Source of the DNA: Lachnospiraceae bacterium M18-1
GTDB lineage: Bacteria; Bacillota; Clostridia; Lachnospirales; Lachnospiraceae
DNA length: 64,000 nt
Direction of reading: 5' to 3'
Assembly (NCBI GenBank): GCA_000403295.2
Contig: KE159605.1
Location: 1,758,193 to 1,822,192, forward strand
The position numbers were made by a program, and so were the translations under genes. Under the pieces are notes generated by a model. That model was not told where the DNA came from. It saw nothing but the letters and a program-made list of their open reading frames with translations, and did no database searches. The stretch's first letter is position 1; each line of letters begins with the position of its first letter. Below are positions 26,347-35,444 of this stretch, piece after piece.

Positions 26347-28368
26347 CTACATATTCCGAAATCTCTGGTATCTTTTCACTGTCAGTTCTTCCGGCGCCAT
26401 CCTGCAGTAATTTTCCAAAAACGCCGCAATCTTGCGCTCCATTGTCTCACAGACCGGATCCATATTTTCCTCAGTATAATCCGCGGGCTCTGGAATGATA
26501 TCCTCAATGATCTTCATGTTTTTCAGGTCAGACGCCGTCAGCTTCATGACTTCCGCCGCCTCGTCCGCCCGCTTGCTGTCTTTCCAAAGTATACTTGCAA
26601 AGCCTTCCGGCGAAAGAATAGAATAAATGGAGTTTTCCAGCATCCAGACCTCATCCGCCACTGCCATAGCAAGCGCGCCTCCGCTGCCGCCCTCCCCGAT
26701 GATCACAGAAAGGATCGGGGTTTTCAGTACGGAGAGTTCGAACAGGTTCCTCGCGATCGCTTCCCCCTGTCCCCGTTCCTCCGCTTCCAAACCGCAGAAT
26801 GCTCCGGGAGTATCTACAAAACAGATCACCGGCCGGTGAAATTTCTCCGCCTGCTTCATAAGACGCAGCGCCTTGCGGTAACCGTCCGGAGACGGCATTC
26901 CAAAATTGTGGTCCACATTTTCCTTCGTCGATTTTCCTTTTGCCTGAGCGATCACAGTCACAGGCATTCCCCGAAAATACGCCAGCCCTCCGATGATCGC
27001 CGGATCATCTTTATAATAGCGGTCTCCGTGCAGTTCCAGAAAGTCTGTGAACAGATGGGAAATGTAGTCGCTTCCCACAGGTCTCCCCTTTTTCCGGGAG
27101 ATCTGCACACTTTCCCAAGCACTCCGGATTTTTCCTTCCTTCCGCATATAGAGATTCTGTCCGGCGGCTTCCGTCTGATTTTCCATATTCCGCATATGGG
27201 GCTTCTGTCCTGCGACATCCGCCTGTTGTTCCGCATTCTGAATATGGGATTTCTGTCCTGTGACATCCGCCTGCGGTTCCGCATTCTGAATATGGGATTT
27301 CTGTCCTGTGACATCCGCCTGTTGTTCCGCATTCTGAATATGGGATTTCTGTCCTGTGACATCCGCCTGCGGTTCCGCATTCTGAATATGGGATTTCTGT
27401 CCTGTGACATCCGCCTGTTGTTCCGCATTCTGAATATGGGATTTCTGTCCTGTAAGATCCGCCTGCGGTTCCATATCCTGCATATCCGGCTTCCGCCCCG
27501 CAGCGACGGCCGCATTCCCGGTCCTGCGATGCATCTTCAAGATCTGCCCCAGTACCGCCTTCTGCTCTTCCCGGCCTGCGATCCGGTCAATAAAACCGTG
27601 CTCCAGCAAAAACTCCGACCGCTGGAACCCTTTCGGCAGCTTCTCCCCGATGGTCTGTTCGATCACCCTTGGACCGGCAAATCCGATCAGCGCATTGGGT
27701 TCCGCGAGGATGATGTCGCCCAGCATGGCAAAGCTGGCTGTCACGCCTCCCGTAGTGGGATCCGTAAGTACGGAGATATAAAGCCCTCCCGCGTCGCTAT
27801 GCCGCTTTAATGCCGCAGAGGTCTTTGCCATCTGCATCAGAGAGACAATCCCCTCCTGCATCCGTGCGCCGCCGGAACAGGCAAACAGGATTACCGGAAG
27901 TTGTTCCTCTGTCGCACGTTCTACGGCCCGGGTGATCTTTTCTCCCACGGCCTCTCCCATGCTTGCCATCAGAAATCTGCCGTCGCAGACGCCGATCACC
28001 GCCGGCTCTCCGTCAATCTCGGCCCTCCCGGTCACTACAGCCTCCCGAAGGCCGGTCTTTTCCTGCAGCGCCGCCACCTTTTCCTCATATCCTCTGAACT
28101 GCAGCGGATTGCAGGTTACAAGCTCTTCATCCCACTCCTCAAAGGTATCCGCATCCGCGATCATCTCAATCCTGCGGCGGGCATGCACCCGGAAGTACCC
28201 CTGGCACTTCGGGCAGATGTAATTTCCTTCCCGCACATCCTCCGCAATGATCGCCGCACCGCATTTATTGCATTTCCTGAGAAGTCCTTCCGGCACCTCC
28301 GGACGGGACTCACTGAACGCCCCCCGGTTCCGTCTGTTTGTTTTTTTAAACATATTCTGAAGCTTCAT
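26347..28368 (-). CDS. accDA: Acetyl-CoA carboxylase carboxyltransferase, fused beta-alpha (AccD-AccA)
   Basis: 673-residue fusion. Residues 1-290 are AccD: a zinc ribbon with CNKCG and CPKC (33-55), then a crotonase-type domain with FACSGGARMQEG and LTDPTTGGVTASFA. Residues about 415-673 are AccA: DYISHLFTDFLELHGDR, CFVDTPGAFCG, IIGEGGSGGALA. Together they move carboxyl from biotin to acetyl-CoA, making malonyl-CoA. Between them lies a linker of six near-identical 16-residue units (302-397) plus a diverged one, typified by QADVTGQKSHIQNAE. It is hydrophilic and probably unstructured. The domains themselves look intact. It follows accC directly. Confidence 0.93.
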   Translation of the reverse strand: MKLQNMFKKTNRRNRGAFSESRPEVPEGLLRKCNKCGAAIIAEDVREGNYICPKCQGYFRVHARRRIEMIADADTFEEWDEELVTCNPLQFRGYEEKVAALQEKTGLREAVVTGRAEIDGEPAVIGVCDGRFLMASMGEAVGEKITRAVERATEEQLPVILFACSGGARMQEGIVSLMQMAKTSAALKRHSDAGGLYISVLTDPTTGGVTASFAMLGDIILAEPNALIGFAGPRVIEQTIGEKLPKGFQRSEFLLEHGFIDRIAGREEQKAVLGQILKMHRRTGNAAVAAGRKPDMQDMEPQADLTGQKSHIQNAEQQADVTGQKSHIQNAEPQADVTGQKSHIQNAEQQADVTGQKSHIQNAEPQADVTGQKSHIQNAEQQADVAGQKPHMRNMENQTEAAGQNLYMRKEGKIRSAWESVQISRKKGRPVGSDYISHLFTDFLELHGDRYYKDDPAIIGGLAYFRGMPVTVIAQAKGKSTKENVDHNFGMPSPDGYRKALRLMKQAEKFHRPVICFVDTPGAFCGLEAEERGQGEAIARNLFELSVLKTPILSVIIGEGGSGGALAMAVADEVWMLENSIYSILSPEGFASILWKDSKRADEAAEVMKLTASDLKNMKIIEDIIPEPADYTEENMDPVCETMERKIAAFLENYCRMAPEELTVKRYQRFRNM
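27178..27465 (-). repeat. 48-bp in-frame tandem repeat within accDA linker
   Basis: Six 48-bp copies. Units alternate between two versions, one ending in Gln and one in Pro, so the true period over most of the array is 96 bp. The first and last copies have diverged (QADLTG and QADVAG). Near-perfect identity points to recent expansion or homogenisation. Because 48 is a multiple of 3, long open frames also appear in the other reading frames; these are not genes. Confidence 0.93.
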
Positions 28369-28411
28369 AGGTCATTTTCCTCACATTCAACATCCCTGTC
28401 ACAGCAGCCTC

Positions 28412-29755
28412 TTACCCACGGCTCATTTTTTCTATAAATTCAATGTCAATATCCCCTGACACAAAATCCGGATGATTCAAAATCTCATACTGATAATCCA
28501 CATTGGTATCTATGCCCTCAATGATGACCTCGCCCAGGGCGCTGCGCATCTTCCGGATCGCTTCCTTCCGGTTCTTGGCATGGACGATCAGCTTTGCGAG
28601 CATGGAATCATAATAGGGCGGTACGGTATAGCCGGAATAGATCGCGGAATCGATCCGCACGCCTTTTCCTCCGGGAAGATACATATCTGTGATCGTTCCC
28701 GGCGACGGACGGAAGTTTTTCTCTGGATTTTCCGCATTGATCCGGCACTCTATGGCGTGTCCGGTGATCCGTACATCCTCCTGGCTGTAGCTTAACCTCC
28801 TGCCGTCTGCGATCCGGATCTGCTCTTTCACCAGATCGATCCCGGTCACCCATTCCGTGACCGGATGCTCCACCTGGATCCGGGTATTCATTTCCATAAA
28901 ATAAAATTGATTATTTTTTTCTAATAAAAATTCAACCGTTCCGGCGTTGGTATAGCCTGCTGCCTTCGCCGCCCTCACCGCGGCTTCCCCCATCCGCGTC
29001 CGCAGATCCTCTGACAGAGCCGCAGAAGGCGCTTCCTCGATCATCTTCTGATGGTTTCTCTGAACCGAACAGTCCCGCTCTCCCAGGTGGATGGTATTTC
29101 CAAATTGATCCGCCAGGATCTGAAATTCGATATGCCGCGGATGCTGCACATAATGCTCCAGATACATGGTCCCGTCCCCGAATGCCATCTGCGCTTCTTT
29201 CTGAGCCGTTTTAAAGCTGGCTTCAAATTCTTCCGGGGTTTCCGCCACACGCATTCCTTTGCCGCCGCCTCCAAGGGCCGCCTTCACGATCACCGGATAT
29301 CCGATCTCCCGGGCAAGCTCTGCCCCGGCTTCCGCGTCCATAAGAGGCTCTGTACTGCCCGGCACCACCGGTACGCCAGCGGCGATCATCGTATTTCTGG
29401 CCTCCTGTTTATTTCCCAGTTTACGGATGACCTCAGATTTAGGGCCGATAAATGTAATATTACATTGTTCGCACAGCTCAGCAAACCGGCTGTTTTCCGA
29501 AAGGAATCCAAAGCCCGGATGGATCGCGTCCGCTCCGGAAACAATGGTTGCGCTGATGATCTGCTCCATGCTCAGATAACTCCCGGCTGACTGGGCGGGG
29601 CCGATACAGATGGCTTCATCCGCAAGCTGGGTATGCAGCGCCTCCCGGTCCGCCTCCGAATATACTGCCACCGTTTCAATTCCCATTTCCCGGCACGCAC
29701 GGATGATCCGCACCGCGATCTCACCCCTGTTGGCAATCAATACTTTTTCTATCAT
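28412..29755 (-). CDS. accC: Biotin carboxylase subunit of acetyl-CoA carboxylase
   Basis: 447 residues. It carboxylates biotin on AccB with bicarbonate and ATP. The N-terminal Rossmann-like domain starts IEKVLIANRGEIAVRIIRACRE; the ATP-grasp part has AALGGGGKGMRV and the FYFMEMNTRIQVEHPVTE metal/biotin region. The ATG at 29755 with AAAGGAG is used rather than the upstream in-frame codon at 29809. It lies between fabZ and accDA in the operon. Confidence 0.96.
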   Translation of the reverse strand: MIEKVLIANRGEIAVRIIRACREMGIETVAVYSEADREALHTQLADEAICIGPAQSAGSYLSMEQIISATIVSGADAIHPGFGFLSENSRFAELCEQCNITFIGPKSEVIRKLGNKQEARNTMIAAGVPVVPGSTEPLMDAEAGAELAREIGYPVIVKAALGGGGKGMRVAETPEEFEASFKTAQKEAQMAFGDGTMYLEHYVQHPRHIEFQILADQFGNTIHLGERDCSVQRNHQKMIEEAPSAALSEDLRTRMGEAAVRAAKAAGYTNAGTVEFLLEKNNQFYFMEMNTRIQVEHPVTEWVTGIDLVKEQIRIADGRRLSYSQEDVRITGHAIECRINAENPEKNFRPSPGTITDMYLPGGKGVRIDSAIYSGYTVPPYYDSMLAKLIVHAKNRKEAIRKMRSALGEVIIEGIDTNVDYQYEILNHPDFVSGDIDIEFIEKMSRG

Positions 29756-29828
29756 AGTTTCTCCTTTATTCCCGCAAAACAGCGATCCAAGCGTGCTCTG
29801 CACATTCATCCGAAGGCTTCTTGAGGGC

Positions 29829-30257
29829 TTACCCTACCATAAATGTAAGTTCCGCGCTTGCAACCACCTTGCCGTCCACAGTCGCCACTGCGTCCCCGAC
29901 CCCGTAGGGTCCTTTTTGCTTGATGATCTTCGTCTCCAGCCTCAGCTTATCCCCGGGGCGTACCATCCCCTTGAACCTGCACTTCTGAATGCCTCCGAAA
30001 AAGGCGATCTTGCCTTTATGCTCCGGCATGCTTAAGATCGCCACCGCTCCCACCTGAGCCAGCGCTTCCACGATCAGGACCCCCGGCATGACCGGCTCTC
30101 CAGGAAAATGCCCCGCGAAAAAATCTTCCCGATATGTGACACATTTACAGCCAACGGCATACTGTCCCGGCTCGTAATCTTCAATTTGATCGACCAGCAG
30201 AAACGGATGCCTGTGCGGGATGATCTCCATGATCTGCTTTGTATCCAGACTGTTCAT
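29829..30257 (-). CDS. fabZ: 3-hydroxyacyl-ACP dehydratase
   Basis: 142-residue hot-dog dehydratase that removes water from beta-hydroxyacyl-ACP. The catalytic His lies in [12 protein letters not shown] and the catalytic Glu in [12 protein letters not shown], with the [11 protein letters not shown] loop between. No fabA or fabM is in the operon, so how unsaturated chains are made is not visible here. AGGAAGG precedes the ATG, and 26 bases separate it from accB. Confidence 0.96.
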   Translation of the reverse strand: MNSLDTKQIMEIIPHRHPFLLVDQIEDYEPGQYAVGCKCVTYREDFFAGHFPGEPVMPGVLIVEALAQVGAVAILSMPEHKGKIAFFGGIQKCRFKGMVRPGDKLRLETKIIKQKGPYGVGDAVATVDGKVVASAELTFMVG

Positions 30258-30283
30258 AACCTTCCTCTTCCTTCTCTTTGCTT

Positions 30284-30766
30284 TTATTTTATAATGAACA
30301 GCGGCTGTCCGTATTCCACAGCCTTTCCGTTCTCCGCCAGGATCTTTACGACCTCTCCGCTGAAATCGCTTTCAATCTCGTTCATCAGCTTCATAGCCTC
30401 CACGATCGCCAGCACCTGTCCCTTTTTCACCTGGTCTCCCACCTGTACATAGGGCTTTGCATCCTCTGCCGGGGCCGCATAAAATGTTCCTACCAGAGGG
30501 GAGGTTATGACCTGTCCGCCTTCCTCCTCTTTCTCTTCCCCGGCAGGAGCCGCCTCTTTTACAGCAGTTGCGGCCTGGATCCCTGCAGTCTCCGGTTCCG
30601 TTGTCACGGCAGGCTCCAAACTGTGGGAAAGGACGGATACCGGCTCTGCGGTTCCTTCCGGCGCTTTTTTCATGGAAATCTTGACTCCGCCCTCTTCGTA
30701 CTTAAATTCTGTCAGGGATGAGACGGATACGGCATCCACCAATTGTAATACCTGTTCAAACTTCAT
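30284..30766 (-). CDS. accB: Biotin carboxyl carrier protein of acetyl-CoA carboxylase
   Basis: 160 residues. A short N-terminal helix, an Ala/Pro/Glu-rich linker (about 35-85) and a biotinyl domain follow in order. The biotin-accepting Lys lies in [13 protein letters not shown] (near residue 125). The acidic linker, EEKEEEGGQ, sits just before the biotinyl domain. It is in operon order between fabF and fabZ. Confidence 0.95.
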   Translation of the reverse strand: MKFEQVLQLVDAVSVSSLTEFKYEEGGVKISMKKAPEGTAEPVSVLSHSLEPAVTTEPETAGIQAATAVKEAAPAGEEKEEEGGQVITSPLVGTFYAAPAEDAKPYVQVGDQVKKGQVLAIVEAMKLMNEIESDFSGEVVKILAENGKAVEYGQPLFIIK

Positions 30767-30842
30767 TCTGTCACCTCATTTTTATCAGCAAATGTCCCTG
30801 CCGGCAGAACTCTCCTGCGGTCACAGGGGCCTCTGATCTTTT

Positions 30843-32084
30843 CTACATTTCACTGTATTTTCTGAGCACCAGTGTGGCATTGTGTCCGCCGAACCCAAGA
30901 GAGTTGGTCATGCAGATGTCCACTTCCTTCTCCACAGGTGCGCCGATCGCATAATTCAGGTCACATTCCTCGCCAGGTACTGTCGTGCCTGCGGTCTGGT
31001 GGATGAATCCGTCCTGCATAGTCTTCACACAGACCACAAATTCCACGCCCCCGGCCGCGCCCAGCAGATGTCCGATCATGGATTTTGTAGAGTTGACGAC
31101 TGTCTGCTGTGCCGCATCTCCCATGGCATACTTGATGGCCCGTGTCTCATACAGGTCATTGTAAAAGGTACTGGTTCCATGAGCGTTAATGTAGTCAACC
31201 TCCTCCGGAGATACCCCGGCCTCCTGCATCGCCAGCTTCATCGCCATGCCCGCGCCTTCGCCGTCCTCCGCAGGGGAAGTGATGTGGTATGCATCCCCTG
31301 TGCAGCCGTATCCCACCAGCTCCGCATAGATATGTGCGCCGCGGCGTTTCGCATGCTCCAGTTCTTCCAGCACCACGATCCCGGCGCCTTCGCCCAGGAC
31401 GAATCCATTTCTGTCTTTATCAAATGGAATCGACGCACGGAGTGGATCTTCTGTTTTCGACAGCGCCGTCAGGCCGGTAAATCCAGCCACGCCTGTGGGG
31501 CAGATGCAGCTCTCTGTTCCGCCTGCCAGCATAATATCCGCGTCGCCGTACTGAATCGCGCGGAGCGCATCCCCGATGCAGTTGGTCCCGGTCGCGCAGG
31601 CTGTCACAACATTGGTGCATTTGCCTTTCAGACCGAGCTGGATCGATACATTCCCTGCCGCCATGTTGGAGATCATCATAGGCACCATCAGAGGATTCAC
31701 CCTTGACGGGCCTTTTTCCACGATCCTGGTGTAGTTATCCTCCACCGTTTTCAGACTGCCGATCCCGGAACCGATGATCACTCCAGCACGGTACGGATCC
31801 TCCTGTGACAGATCAATGCCGGCATCTGCAAAAGCTTCCTTAGCCGCAGCAACCGCATACTGTGAAAAAAGCTCCATCCTCTTTGCGGATTTAAAATCCA
31901 GCCGTTCTTTTGCCACAAAGCCCTTGACCTCTGCCGCGATCCTTACTTCATATCCGGAAGCATCGAATTTTGTAATCGGGCCGATCCCGACTTTGCCCTC
32001 CCTGATGCCGTTCCAGAACTCTTCTACCGTATTGCCGATGGGAGTCACCGCTCCCAGTCCGGTTACTGCTACTCTTCTTTTCAT
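30843..32084 (-). CDS. fabF: 3-oxoacyl-ACP synthase II
   Basis: 413-residue elongating condensing enzyme. The catalytic Cys is in VTACATGTNC (near 165), His in NAHGTSTFYND (near 303) and His in SMIGHLLGAAGG (near 340). It is the only elongation synthase in the operon (FabH does initiation). AAAGGAG precedes the ATG. A 134-base gap separates it from fabG; I see no strong promoter or terminator there. Confidence 0.96.
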   Translation of the reverse strand: MKRRVAVTGLGAVTPIGNTVEEFWNGIREGKVGIGPITKFDASGYEVRIAAEVKGFVAKERLDFKSAKRMELFSQYAVAAAKEAFADAGIDLSQEDPYRAGVIIGSGIGSLKTVEDNYTRIVEKGPSRVNPLMVPMMISNMAAGNVSIQLGLKGKCTNVVTACATGTNCIGDALRAIQYGDADIMLAGGTESCICPTGVAGFTGLTALSKTEDPLRASIPFDKDRNGFVLGEGAGIVVLEELEHAKRRGAHIYAELVGYGCTGDAYHITSPAEDGEGAGMAMKLAMQEAGVSPEEVDYINAHGTSTFYNDLYETRAIKYAMGDAAQQTVVNSTKSMIGHLLGAAGGVEFVVCVKTMQDGFIHQTAGTTVPGEECDLNYAIGAPVEKEVDICMTNSLGFGGHNATLVLRKYSEM

Positions 32085-32218
32085 TGCCTTCTCCTTTATC
32101 GTTACAAAATCGTAATGATTCAGAACCCCTGTCCAACAGCCCCGTCTGTTTTGTCATGTTGCTGCTGTTCTAAACGATTACATAAACTTTTTACAACTGT
32201 ATCAGCGGGTTGTATCTT

Positions 32219-32989
32219 TTACATCGCCATGCCGCCGTCTACATGGAGCACCTGCCCGGTCATATACCTGGCCCCCTCAGATGCCAGAAAAAGCGCTGCT
32301 TCCGCAATGTCTTCCGGTTCTCCAAATTTTCCCAGAGGGATCTGCGCCACCGCGCCTTCCTTTACTTTTTCCGAAAGGCCCTCTGTCATCTCCGTATTGA
32401 CAAATCCCGGAGCGATCGCATTGACTGTGATTCCCCGGCTGGCAAGTTCTCTGGCGGCGGATTTGGTGAGTCCGATGATCCCGGCCTTGGATGCTGAGTA
32501 ATTGGCCTGTCCGGCATTTCCCAGTACGCCGGAAACAGAAGAGATATTGATGATCCTTCCGCTCTTCTGCTTCAGCATCTGCCGCGCTGCAAACCGGATG
32601 CAGTTAAAGGTTCCTTTAAGGTTCGTATTCAGGACCGCGTCATAATCTTCTTCGCTCATCCGCATCAGCAGCCCATCCCGGGTGATCCCGGCATTGTTCA
32701 CCAGAATATCCAGCCTTCCTGTCTGCTCTGTCACTGCCTTTAAAAATTCCTCACAGGCTCCGAAATCCGCCACATTACACTGATACAGAAATGCGGTCCC
32801 GCCCTGTTCCTCAATCTCTGCTTTGACTGCCTCGGCCCGTTCCTTAGACCCCTGGTAATTGATCACCACCGAAGCCCCTTCTGCCGCGAGCCTCAGGGCG
32901 ATCGCCCTGCCGATCCCACGGGACGCCCCGGTAACTACGGCCGTCTGTCCGTCCAGACGCCTGTTTTCATTTTTGTTTTCATTCTGCAT
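32219..32989 (-). CDS. fabG: 3-oxoacyl-ACP reductase
   Basis: 256-residue short-chain dehydrogenase using NADPH. The cofactor loop is [13 protein letters not shown], the NNAG motif follows near residue 95, and the catalytic Ser-Tyr-Lys set is in [11 protein letters not shown] and YSASKAG. It begins with about 10 polar residues ([10 protein letters not shown]) before the conserved fold. The start is set at ATG 32989; the frame is open to 33052, and the ribosome site (CAGGA) is weak, so the N-terminus is uncertain. Confidence 0.94.
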   Translation of the reverse strand: MQNENKNENRRLDGQTAVVTGASRGIGRAIALRLAAEGASVVINYQGSKERAEAVKAEIEEQGGTAFLYQCNVADFGACEEFLKAVTEQTGRLDILVNNAGITRDGLLMRMSEEDYDAVLNTNLKGTFNCIRFAARQMLKQKSGRIINISSVSGVLGNAGQANYSASKAGIIGLTKSAARELASRGITVNAIAPGFVNTEMTEGLSEKVKEGAVAQIPLGKFGEPEDIAEAALFLASEGARYMTGQVLHVDGGMAM

Positions 32990-33089
32990 AAATCCTGCAC
33001 CATCCTGTCTCTGTCTGAAATCTGCCTGATCTCCCGGCAGACCGATCCGCAAGCCCGCAGATCTGAGCCCTTATCGTCCGTCCAACACT

Positions 33090-34007
33090 TCACAGCTTTT
33101 CCTGATCCTCCCAGGACGCGATATTGATGACCTTCACATCCCGGCTGATCTTCCTTAAGAATCCTGCCAGCGTCCTGCCCGGCCCGATCTCTACAAAGGT
33201 AGTCACTCCGTTCGCGATCATCCGCTCCATGCTCTGCTGCCAGCGCACAGAGGATGCTACCTGTTCTTTTAAAAGATTTCTCGTCTCACCAATCTCCTTT
33301 ACGTATTCCGCCGTCACATTGGTCACATAGGGAATACGCAGGGGCGACAGCTCGATTTCCTGAAGAACTTGTTCCAGCTTCTCCCCGGCTTCCTTCATCA
33401 TGGGTGAATGAAAGGGACCGCTGACCTTCAATGGCAGCACCCGTTTTGCCCCCGCTTCCAGAAGGACCTCAGCCGCTTTTTCCACGCCCTGCGCGAAGCC
33501 TGTGATAACAATCTGTCCCGGACAGTTATAGTTGGCGATATAAACGCCATCCAGCCCGGCGATCGCAGCCTCGATCTGTTCCCCGGAAAGCCCAAGCACC
33601 GCAGACATGGCGCCCTTTCCGTCAGGAACCGCATTCTGCATGAAGATGCCCCGCTTCCTCACGGTTGTGACGGCATCCTCGATCCGCATCCCGCCGGCCG
33701 CCGCAATGGCGCAGTATTCCCCAAGGCTTAAGCCCGCCGTCACATCCGGCGCCGGGAGGACGCCTTTGAGCGCCTCTGTCATCGCCAGGCAGGTCGTCAC
33801 AAGGGCTGCCTGGGTATATTCTGTCTGGTCCAGCCGTTCATTTTCCTCAAAACACAAAGCCGCCATATCCAGTCCTAAAAGCCTGGATGCCTCGTCATAA
33901 ATCTGTCTTGCAGCCTGGCTCTTCTCATAAAAATCTTTTCCCATCCCGCACGTTTGTGCTCCCTGGCCCGGAAAGATCCACGCCGTTTTTCCTGTACTTC
34001 CACTCAT
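33090..34007 (-). CDS. fabD: Malonyl-CoA:ACP transacylase
   Basis: 305 residues. It loads malonyl groups onto ACP. The N-terminus TAWIFPGQGAQTCGMGKD, the nucleophile Ser in GLSLGEY (near 90) and the catalytic His in GPFHSPMM (near 200) are visible. The start at 34007 follows AGGAGGAA; an upstream ATG in the same frame has no ribosome site. It lies between fabK and fabG. Confidence 0.96.
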   Translation of the reverse strand: MSGSTGKTAWIFPGQGAQTCGMGKDFYEKSQAARQIYDEASRLLGLDMAALCFEENERLDQTEYTQAALVTTCLAMTEALKGVLPAPDVTAGLSLGEYCAIAAAGGMRIEDAVTTVRKRGIFMQNAVPDGKGAMSAVLGLSGEQIEAAIAGLDGVYIANYNCPGQIVITGFAQGVEKAAEVLLEAGAKRVLPLKVSGPFHSPMMKEAGEKLEQVLQEIELSPLRIPYVTNVTAEYVKEIGETRNLLKEQVASSVRWQQSMERMIANGVTTFVEIGPGRTLAGFLRKISRDVKVINIASWEDQEKL

Positions 34008-34064
34008 ATAAATTCCTCCTGGGCAGGCCATCAATCTACGGAACAGATGGATGGCCTGCCTGCA

Positions 34065-34988
34065 TTATTTTCCCAGCAGCGCTTCCGTCTCCCGCACCAG
34101 CTTTTGGATCAGCTCTTCACAGCTCAATTCTTCCTTCACCAATCCGGCAATCTGTCCGGACATGACACTTCCGCTCACCACATCCCCGTCTACTACCGCT
34201 TTGCGAAGACCGCCGAGGGTCAGGTTTTCCAGTTCTTCAAAGGATGCCCCCTCCTGTTCCCTGCGGAGGTATTCCCTGGTCATCTGGTTTCGGATCGCGC
34301 GCACCGGATGTCCTGTGGAGCGTCCGGTCACACGGGTATCAATGTCCTTTGCCTTGATAATGCATTTCTTATAATTTTCATGCACCTGTGACTCTTTGGT
34401 CACTACGAAGCAGGTTCCCATCTGCACGCCCTGGGCTCCCAGCATAAATGCAGCCGCAATCCCTCTGCCGTCTGCAATTCCGCCTGCCGCGACCACCGGG
34501 ATCTCCACTGCGTCCGCCACCTGCGGAACCAGCGCCATGGTCGTACTCTCTCCGATGTGGCCGCCGGCTTCCATACCTTCCGCAACCACCGCGTCTGCGC
34601 CGCAGCGCTCCATCCGCCGTGCCAGTGCCACGGAAGCCACGACAGGAATCACCTTGATCCCGGCTTCCTTCCACATGCTCATATACTTTTCCGGGGAGCC
34701 TGCGCCGGTGGTCACCACCTGCACGCCTTCCTCCACAATGATCTTTGCAACCTCATCCGCATAGGGGCTCATCAGCATGATATTCACACCGAAAGGCTTC
34801 TGAGTCAGTGCTTTTGCCTTGCGCACCTGCTCCCTTACCCATTCGCCCGGAGCGCTTGCCGCCCCGATCAGCCCCAGCCCGCCGGCCTCAGACACACCGG
34901 CTGCAAGGTGATGCTCCGCAACCCATGCCATGCCGCCCTGGATGATCGGATATTCTGTTCCTAAAAGTTCTGTCAGTCTTGTCTTCAT
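34065..34988 (-). CDS. fabK: Enoyl-ACP reductase II (FMN-dependent)
   Basis: 307-residue FabK flavoprotein performing the last reduction of each elongation cycle. Motifs: YPIIQGGMAWVAEHHLAAGV, GVNIMLMSP, GGHIGEST, VVAAGGIADGRGIAAAF, QMGTCFVVT. By family knowledge FabK is insensitive to triclosan, and no FabI is present in the window. AGAGG precedes the ATG. It lies 12 bases after acpP. Confidence 0.94.
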   Translation of the reverse strand: MKTRLTELLGTEYPIIQGGMAWVAEHHLAAGVSEAGGLGLIGAASAPGEWVREQVRKAKALTQKPFGVNIMLMSPYADEVAKIIVEEGVQVVTTGAGSPEKYMSMWKEAGIKVIPVVASVALARRMERCGADAVVAEGMEAGGHIGESTTMALVPQVADAVEIPVVAAGGIADGRGIAAAFMLGAQGVQMGTCFVVTKESQVHENYKKCIIKAKDIDTRVTGRSTGHPVRAIRNQMTREYLRREQEGASFEELENLTLGGLRKAVVDGDVVSGSVMSGQIAGLVKEELSCEELIQKLVRETEALLGK

Positions 34989-34999
34989 TGCTAAAACCT

Positions 35000-35224
35000 C
35001 TATTTATGTTCTTCGATATAGTCCTTCACATCACCGATCGTCTTGATCTTCTCCAGATCCTCTGTCGGGATCTTTACCTCGAACTTATCCTCCAGTTCCA
35101 TGACCATTTCGAACAGATCCAGCGAATCCGCATTCAGATCGTCTGAAAAAGAAGTCTCCTCTGTTAAATCCTCTACATTTGTTCCCAATGACTCTGCTAC
35201 TAATTCTTTGATTTCTTCCAACAT
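35000..35224 (-). CDS. acpP: Acyl carrier protein
   Basis: 74-residue acidic helical protein. The phosphopantetheine Ser is in NADSLDLFEMVMELE, the standard DSL site. The start at 35224 (LEEIKELVAESLG) follows AGGAAAGGAAAG; the in-frame ATG at 35251 is inside the leader. A 220-base gap separates it from fabH. Confidence 0.96.
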   Translation of the reverse strand: MLEEIKELVAESLGTNVEDLTEETSFSDDLNADSLDLFEMVMELEDKFEVKIPTEDLEKIKTIGDVKDYIEEHK

Positions 35225-35296
35225 GATTTTTCTTTCCTTTCCTGATTCCATTTCTAAATTTCATTTTCATAGTTCATGTATCTTCATGAAAGCATC

Positions 35297-35337
35297 GGCC
35301 CTTATGAACGATAAAGAACATGGCTGTTCATAAGGCC
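35297..35337 (-). other. Hairpin in the fabH-acpP gap
   Basis: GGCCCTTATGAAC (35297-35309) and GTTCATAAGGCC (35326-35337) pair fully except for one extra C. On the minus strand it lies about 75 bases before acpP, without a T-run. It may stabilise or process the acpP message, which is usually the most abundant of the operon. I could not define a separate promoter. Confidence 0.45.
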
Positions 35338-35444
35338 ATGCCGACATGACGCTGGTATGTATATCCGATATTCCAAACTTTCTATATTAAAACTTGTACC
35401 TTCATTCCGGATCGTCCTGATATCAATCTCTGGAAAGCAGACGG

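Noticed and set aside
27178..27465. CRISPR-like regular repeat
   Set aside because: The copies follow each other with no spacers, the unit is a multiple of three and lies in frame within a conserved enzyme gene.
26041..27810. A 589-codon open frame on the plus strand with repeated LRFRILNMGFLS-type units
   Set aside because: It is the complement of accDA. The open frame comes from the 48-bp in-frame repeat and from codon bias; no ribosome site and no known fold.
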